Of a DNA stretch of 14,947 bases, positions 13,834 through 14,947 are shown in pieces. The DNA is from an uncultured Collinsella sp. (GTDB taxonomy: Bacteria > Actinomycetota > Coriobacteriia > Coriobacteriales > Coriobacteriaceae): NCBI GenBank assembly GCA_900554905.1, contig USJB01000006.1:1-14947 (forward strand), in the 5' to 3' direction. The notes beneath the pieces were generated by a model that ran no database searches, was not told the DNA's origin, and was given only the letters and a program-made list of their open reading frames with translations. The translations under genes were made by a program, and so were the position numbers. Position 1 is the stretch's first letter. Each line of letters begins with the position of its first letter.

Positions 13834-14947
13834 TTAGAAATCGATGTCGGTGTCGTAGTAGCAGGCCTTGAGGATCTTCTCGAAGTCAGCAGCCTTGGTC
13901 TCACGCGGGTTCTCGGGCGTGCAGGCGTCCTGCTCGGCGTTCGCGGCGATCTCGGGCAGCTTGGCGAGGAACTCCTCCTCGGAAACCATCTGCGGGTTCT
14001 CGGCGTCGACCTTCACGCCACCATTCGCGTAATCCTTGATGGACTGCGGAATGTTGAGCTGGTCGTTGAGGTCGCGAATCTTCTGGACGAGTGCGGCGAT
14101 GAGCTCCTCGTTGGTCTCGCCGGGAAGGTGCAGGATCTCCTTGGCCACGTAAGCGTAACGCTCGGCAGCACGCGGGTCCTTGGAGTTCCACTGGATGACC
14201 TTGCCCAGGTACATGGCGTTAGCAGCACCGTGGATGATGTGGCCGTTCTCGAAGGCAGCACCGGTCTTGTGAGCCATGGAGTGAACGATGCCGAGCAGGC
14301 CCGAGGAGAAGGCGATACCGGCGATGCACTGAGCCTCGTGCATATGCTGACGGGCCTCATGGTCGCCAGCATAGGACTTGGGCAGCCACTCGACGATCTC
14401 GCGGATGCCGTGCAGAGCGTTGGCGTCGGTGAACATAGAGGCGCAGGTGGAAACGTAGGCCTCCATGCAGTGGGTCAGAGCATCCATGCCGGTGTGAGCG
14501 CACAGCTTGGCGGGCATGGTGTAGGTGAGCTCGGGGTCGACGATGGCGACATCAGGGGTGATGTTGAAGTCGGCCAGCGGGTACTTGATGCCCTTGGCGT
14601 AGTCGGTAATGACGGAGAACGCGGTGACCTCGGTAGCGGTGCCGGAGGTAGAGGAGATGGCGCAGAAATGAGCCTTCTGACGCAGCTCAGGGAAGCTGAA
14701 CGGCTGGATGATGTTGTCGAAGGACTCCTCGGGATACTCGTAGAAGACCCACATGGCCTTAGCGGCATCGATGGGCGAGCCGCCACCGATGGCGATAATC
14801 CAGTCGGGCTCGAACTCGCGCATGGCCTCGGCGCCCTTCATGACCGTCTCGATGGACGGGTCGGACTCGACGCCCTCGAACAACTTGACCTCGAAACCGC
14901 CTTCCTTAAGGTCGTTCTCGACGTCCTGCAGGAACCCGCCGCGGCGC
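13834..14947 (-). CDS. iron-containing alcohol dehydrogenase, 5' end cut by window edge
   Basis: The visible 370 residues form a group III (iron-activated) alcohol dehydrogenase, which reduces an aldehyde to an alcohol with NAD(P)H in fermentation. It resembles butanol-dehydrogenase-type enzymes and the alcohol dehydrogenase half of AdhE. Visible motifs are the NAD-binding IIAIGGGSPIDAAKAMW, the STSGTATEVTAFSVIT loop, and the metal-binding GMDALTHCMEAYVS (Asp and His), HSMAHKTGA (His) and ENGHIIHGAANAMY (His). All four ligands are intact. The frame runs to the window edge (RRGGFLQDVENDLKEG), so about 20-25 residues and the start codon are missing. The C-terminus ends YYDTDIDF. The gene precedes gldA in the same direction, with a terminator-like hairpin between. 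The substrate is not readable from the sequence. Confidence 0.93.
   Translation of the reverse strand, partial: RRGGFLQDVENDLKEGGFEVKLFEGVESDPSIETVMKGAEAMREFEPDWIIAIGGGSPIDAAKAMWVFYEYPEESFDNIIQPFSFPELRQKAHFCAISSTSGTATEVTAFSVITDYAKGIKYPLADFNITPDVAIVDPELTYTMPAKLCAHTGMDALTHCMEAYVSTCASMFTDANALHGIREIVEWLPKSYAGDHEARQHMHEAQCIAGIAFSSGLLGIVHSMAHKTGAAFENGHIIHGAANAMYLGKVIQWNSKDPRAAERYAYVAKEILHLPGETNEELIAALVQKIRDLNDQLNIPQSIKDYANGGVKVDAENPQMVSEEEFLAKLPEIAANAEQDACTPENPRETKAADFEKILKACYYDTDIDF

Overview
The window is about 15 kb of GC-rich bacterial chromosome, densely coding on both strands, with clear AGGAG-type ribosome binding sites. Protein resemblance and gene content (alpha-glucoside PTS with a GH4 6-phospho-glucosidase, iron-containing alcohol dehydrogenases, a polyferredoxin) suggest a fermentative gut actinobacterium of the Coriobacteriia, most like Collinsella. 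This is inference: no rRNA or tRNA gene is present to confirm it. I see no mobile element, CRISPR array or tRNA.

Left part (1-3580). The 5' two thirds or more of guaA (GMP synthase) runs leftwards off the window edge. It is divergent from a cytosolic L-asparaginase gene (ansA). After a 320-bp non-coding stretch comes a divergent pair: a 72-residue XRE-type regulator and an unrecognised 129-residue protein. Between them lies a perfect 24-bp palindrome that is very probably the regulator's operator.

Middle part (3581-10625). ychF, a universal translation-associated ATPase, and a small DUF1648-like membrane protein form one leftward unit. Next is a sugar locus. A leftward unit encodes an alpha-glucoside PTS permease (EIICB) and a GH4 6-phospho-alpha-glucosidase. 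A divergent rightward unit encodes a zinc-dependent polyol-type dehydrogenase and a GntR/HutC regulator. The 357-bp divergent promoter region carries two exact copies of a 12-bp box in opposite orientations and a perfect TGTCTATA-TC-TATAGACA palindrome inside the dehydrogenase promoter. Together these suggest one regulon: phosphorylating import of an alpha-glucoside, hydrolysis to glucose-6-P plus aglycone, and oxidation of a (possibly polyol) aglycone. The rightward unit ends in an intrinsic terminator with a 21-bp perfect stem.

Right part (10625-14947), all leftward. In transcription order: an iron-containing alcohol dehydrogenase (5' end outside the window), a hairpin terminator or attenuator, gldA (glycerol dehydrogenase), a second strong terminator, a 168-residue GldA paralogue that lacks the whole central metal-binding region through an in-frame internal deletion, and a 417-residue protein with four [4Fe-4S] cluster motifs and a Lys/Glu/Ala-rich tail.

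The least conventional elements are the alpha-glucoside/polyol-dehydrogenase regulon, the internally deleted GldA paralogue, the XRE/unknown pair around its palindrome, and the orphan polyferredoxin.
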